From the NCBI RefSeq assembly GCF_002812125.1, contig NZ_NPDQ01000002.1:372001-436000 (forward strand): a stretch of 64,000 nt of DNA, read 5' to 3'. The stretch is from Leptospira brenneri (GTDB lineage: Bacteria; Spirochaetota; Leptospiria; Leptospirales; Leptospiraceae). The notes below the pieces were generated by a model. The model saw nothing but the letters and a program-made list of their open reading frames with translations, had not been told where the DNA came from and made no database searches. Made by a program: the position numbers and the translations under genes. This document shows, piece by piece, positions 63,801-64,000 of this stretch; the stretch's first letter is position 1, and every line of letters begins with the position of its first letter.

Positions 63801-64000
63801 TACATCTTCTGGGATATCTGCATCGGCAACTCGTTCCATAAGTCGCATACGAGCAAAATAATCATCTGTGCCATCTTCAAAAACGAATTGGAATACAACG
63901 AGTCCGTTAATTGTTCTTGATCGTCGTACCGCAACTTTGGGAATTGCATTTAACACCCGCTCAATGGGAAGGGTAACACGTTCTTCAACTTCTACAGCGG
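60861..64000 (-). CDS. Heavy-metal RND efflux pump, CzcA/CusA type, 5' end outside window
   Basis: About 1045 residues are visible; the frame stays open to the window edge, and [20 protein letters not shown] at the start matches the first periplasmic loop of CzcA/CusA pumps, so only the first part is missing. It has [19 protein letters not shown] (the family motif in the fourth helix), long hydrophobic segments in two groups, and the periplasmic porter regions. The C-terminus ends in a Lys-rich tail ([13 protein letters not shown]). It exports divalent or monovalent heavy metals using protons; its membrane fusion protein and outer-membrane channel would lie upstream, outside the window. Confidence 0.92.
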   Translation of the reverse strand, partial: AVEVEERVTLPIERVLNAIPKVAVRRSRTINGLVVFQFVFEDGTDDYFARMRLMERVADADIPEDVQPALGPMSSPVGEIYRYVVESSENHTPMELRTIQDWIVMPKMLQIPGIADVVTFGGLPKQYHVVTSPDKLIRYKLTIGDVIKAIQENNLNTGGNLLLQGEQGFPIRSLGAIRDPKHIENIVVKTVNGVPVFIRDLGSVEISHPIPSGVLGYTIQNEEEGLIDVDSSVQGLVAMRRWGDPNEMGERISAKVKEINENYLPKGVQLRNTYDRTDLVNYTLRTIGKTLVEGVVVVSLVLIFFIGSVRASLVVVATIPFAMLFAFLLMNMTGIPASLLSLGAIDFGIIVDGAVIMVENIMRRYRDATPEEKSHGILAFTRDAASEVGTEILFSILIIILAYLPIFSFERIEGRLFKPMAFTISFAILGALIFAMAVIPVLMSIIYKTYFESKNPGPIEWHNPVYDWIEARYKRIIEFIVNRSKKAVKYTFSVVTVFLAIGMFSLGTEFLPEMDEGGFNIRIFFPVGISLPEARKFMPKIRQTIYKNEQVSVVLSQLGRNDDGTDPLPPNRLEVLIGLKDYNKWKENITKQELLFRMRNDLEATLPGARVSFSQPIMDNLSEAIMGTIADLAVFVSGNDLKIMRGIGNEVLEEIKEMKGASEFGIEQEAESPQLTISINREAAARFGINVIDIQQMIEAAIGMQRISTLYEGPSDNPPKTPARFGIVVRFSKDYRASKQAIENMPIISPKGERIPLSQLAEIEVVDGPTMIFRQEGRRVVTVRTNIRGRDQGGFVSELQKRVKKKIKLPDGYEIRFGGQYENLARVGKKLAIVIPITILIIFGVLYMLYRNLKYVYVALACIPLSLLGGIYALLFRGYYFNVSGGVGFISLFGIATMAGVLFVSRTNHLLIEEPDITTKAAVKKAAVIQLRPMLMTMLLALLGLIPATLGTGVGSDVQRPLATVIVGGLFSAMCLVLTILPSLYLVVVGERKPDAAEREEMSHKKHIPFLDFVSELSEEPLEEEDDEDGSPKKKKKPIKKKRKT

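Noticed and set aside
1..64000. CRISPR arrays, insertion sequences, prophage or toxin-antitoxin modules
   Set aside because: No spaced identical repeats, transposase, integrase, phage structural or typical toxin-antitoxin gene pairs were seen; the only tandem repeat is the coding SFPD repeat.

Overview
The window looks like chromosomal DNA from a spirochaete of the genus Leptospira, probably a member of the saprophytic (L. biflexa-like) group. The reasons are the A+T-rich but not extreme composition, many lipoproteins with relaxed spirochaetal lipoboxes (LNC, FNC, MNC, LHC), Leptospira-type families (a DUF1574-like protein next to an MBOAT acyltransferase, FecR-domain and cyclase genes), many GAF/PP2C/class III cyclase signalling proteins, and outer-membrane beta-barrels. 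This is inference from protein families; no rRNA is present. Genes are tightly packed: no gap exceeds 300 bases and many neighbours overlap by ATGA. I see no insertion sequence, prophage, CRISPR array or integron.

Layout. 1-2812 (minus): a translationally coupled operon of three unknown proteins and a truncated thiolase-like gene. 2933-3384: rpsT with a UUG start and tRNA-Val(UAC). 3490-10232: glmM, glmS, a GlmU-like sugar nucleotidyltransferase, an alpha/beta hydrolase with Asp at the nucleophile position, and an acyl-CoA carboxylase beta subunit. 10276-14480: STAS anti-anti-sigma-like protein, DJ-1 family protein, HtrA protease, RuvB and a TonB-like protein. 14495-17914 (minus): a serine hydrolase lipoprotein with a small Cys-rich partner, SufE, a lipoprotein and a membrane-anchored protein. 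17985-24239 (plus): an envelope operon with zinc ribbon, exported protein, RsmD-like methylase, PBP1C, thioesterase, PP2C phosphatase and LptF/LptG permease. 24307-26506 (minus): a DprE1/DprE2-like pair. 26558-29644 (plus): YacP-like nuclease, MBOAT O-acyltransferase and a DUF1574-like protein. 29617-35066 (minus): adenylate cyclase, FecR-domain protein and two exported proteins. 35145-38746 (minus): lipoprotein, beta-barrel, TruA and DUF2225. 38884-43267: helical exported protein, PlsC-like acyltransferase and a 789-residue three-domain protein (degenerate isochorismatase, kinase-like, tyrosine phosphatase). 43327-45621: a small exported SFPD-repeat protein facing an LTA-synthase-family enzyme. 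45716-49935: biotin carboxylase and biotin carrier as separate genes, an Omp85-like protein and a DUF1566 lipoprotein. 50068-56989: an HELGH protein, EngB, a frameshifted tilS, a GAF/PP2C phosphatase, and divergently a sigma-54 activator preceded by a 37-codon ORF and a sigma-54-like promoter. 56998-64000: ThiD, an alkyltransferase-like protein, DUF455, a c-type cytochrome, a porin and a truncated heavy-metal RND pump.

How they fit together. glmS/glmM plus the GlmU-like gene cover most of UDP-GlcNAc synthesis, feeding PBP1C and the LPS export permease. The carboxylase beta subunit (8631) and the separate BC/BCCP genes (45716-47678) could together form one biotin-dependent acyl-CoA carboxylase. 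The most unusual items are the three-domain protein at 40898-43267, the tilS frame broken at a run of ten A, the DprE1/DprE2-like pair with Ala at the benzothiazinone-target Cys position, the SFPD-repeat protein, and the small ORF coupled to the sigma-54 activator.
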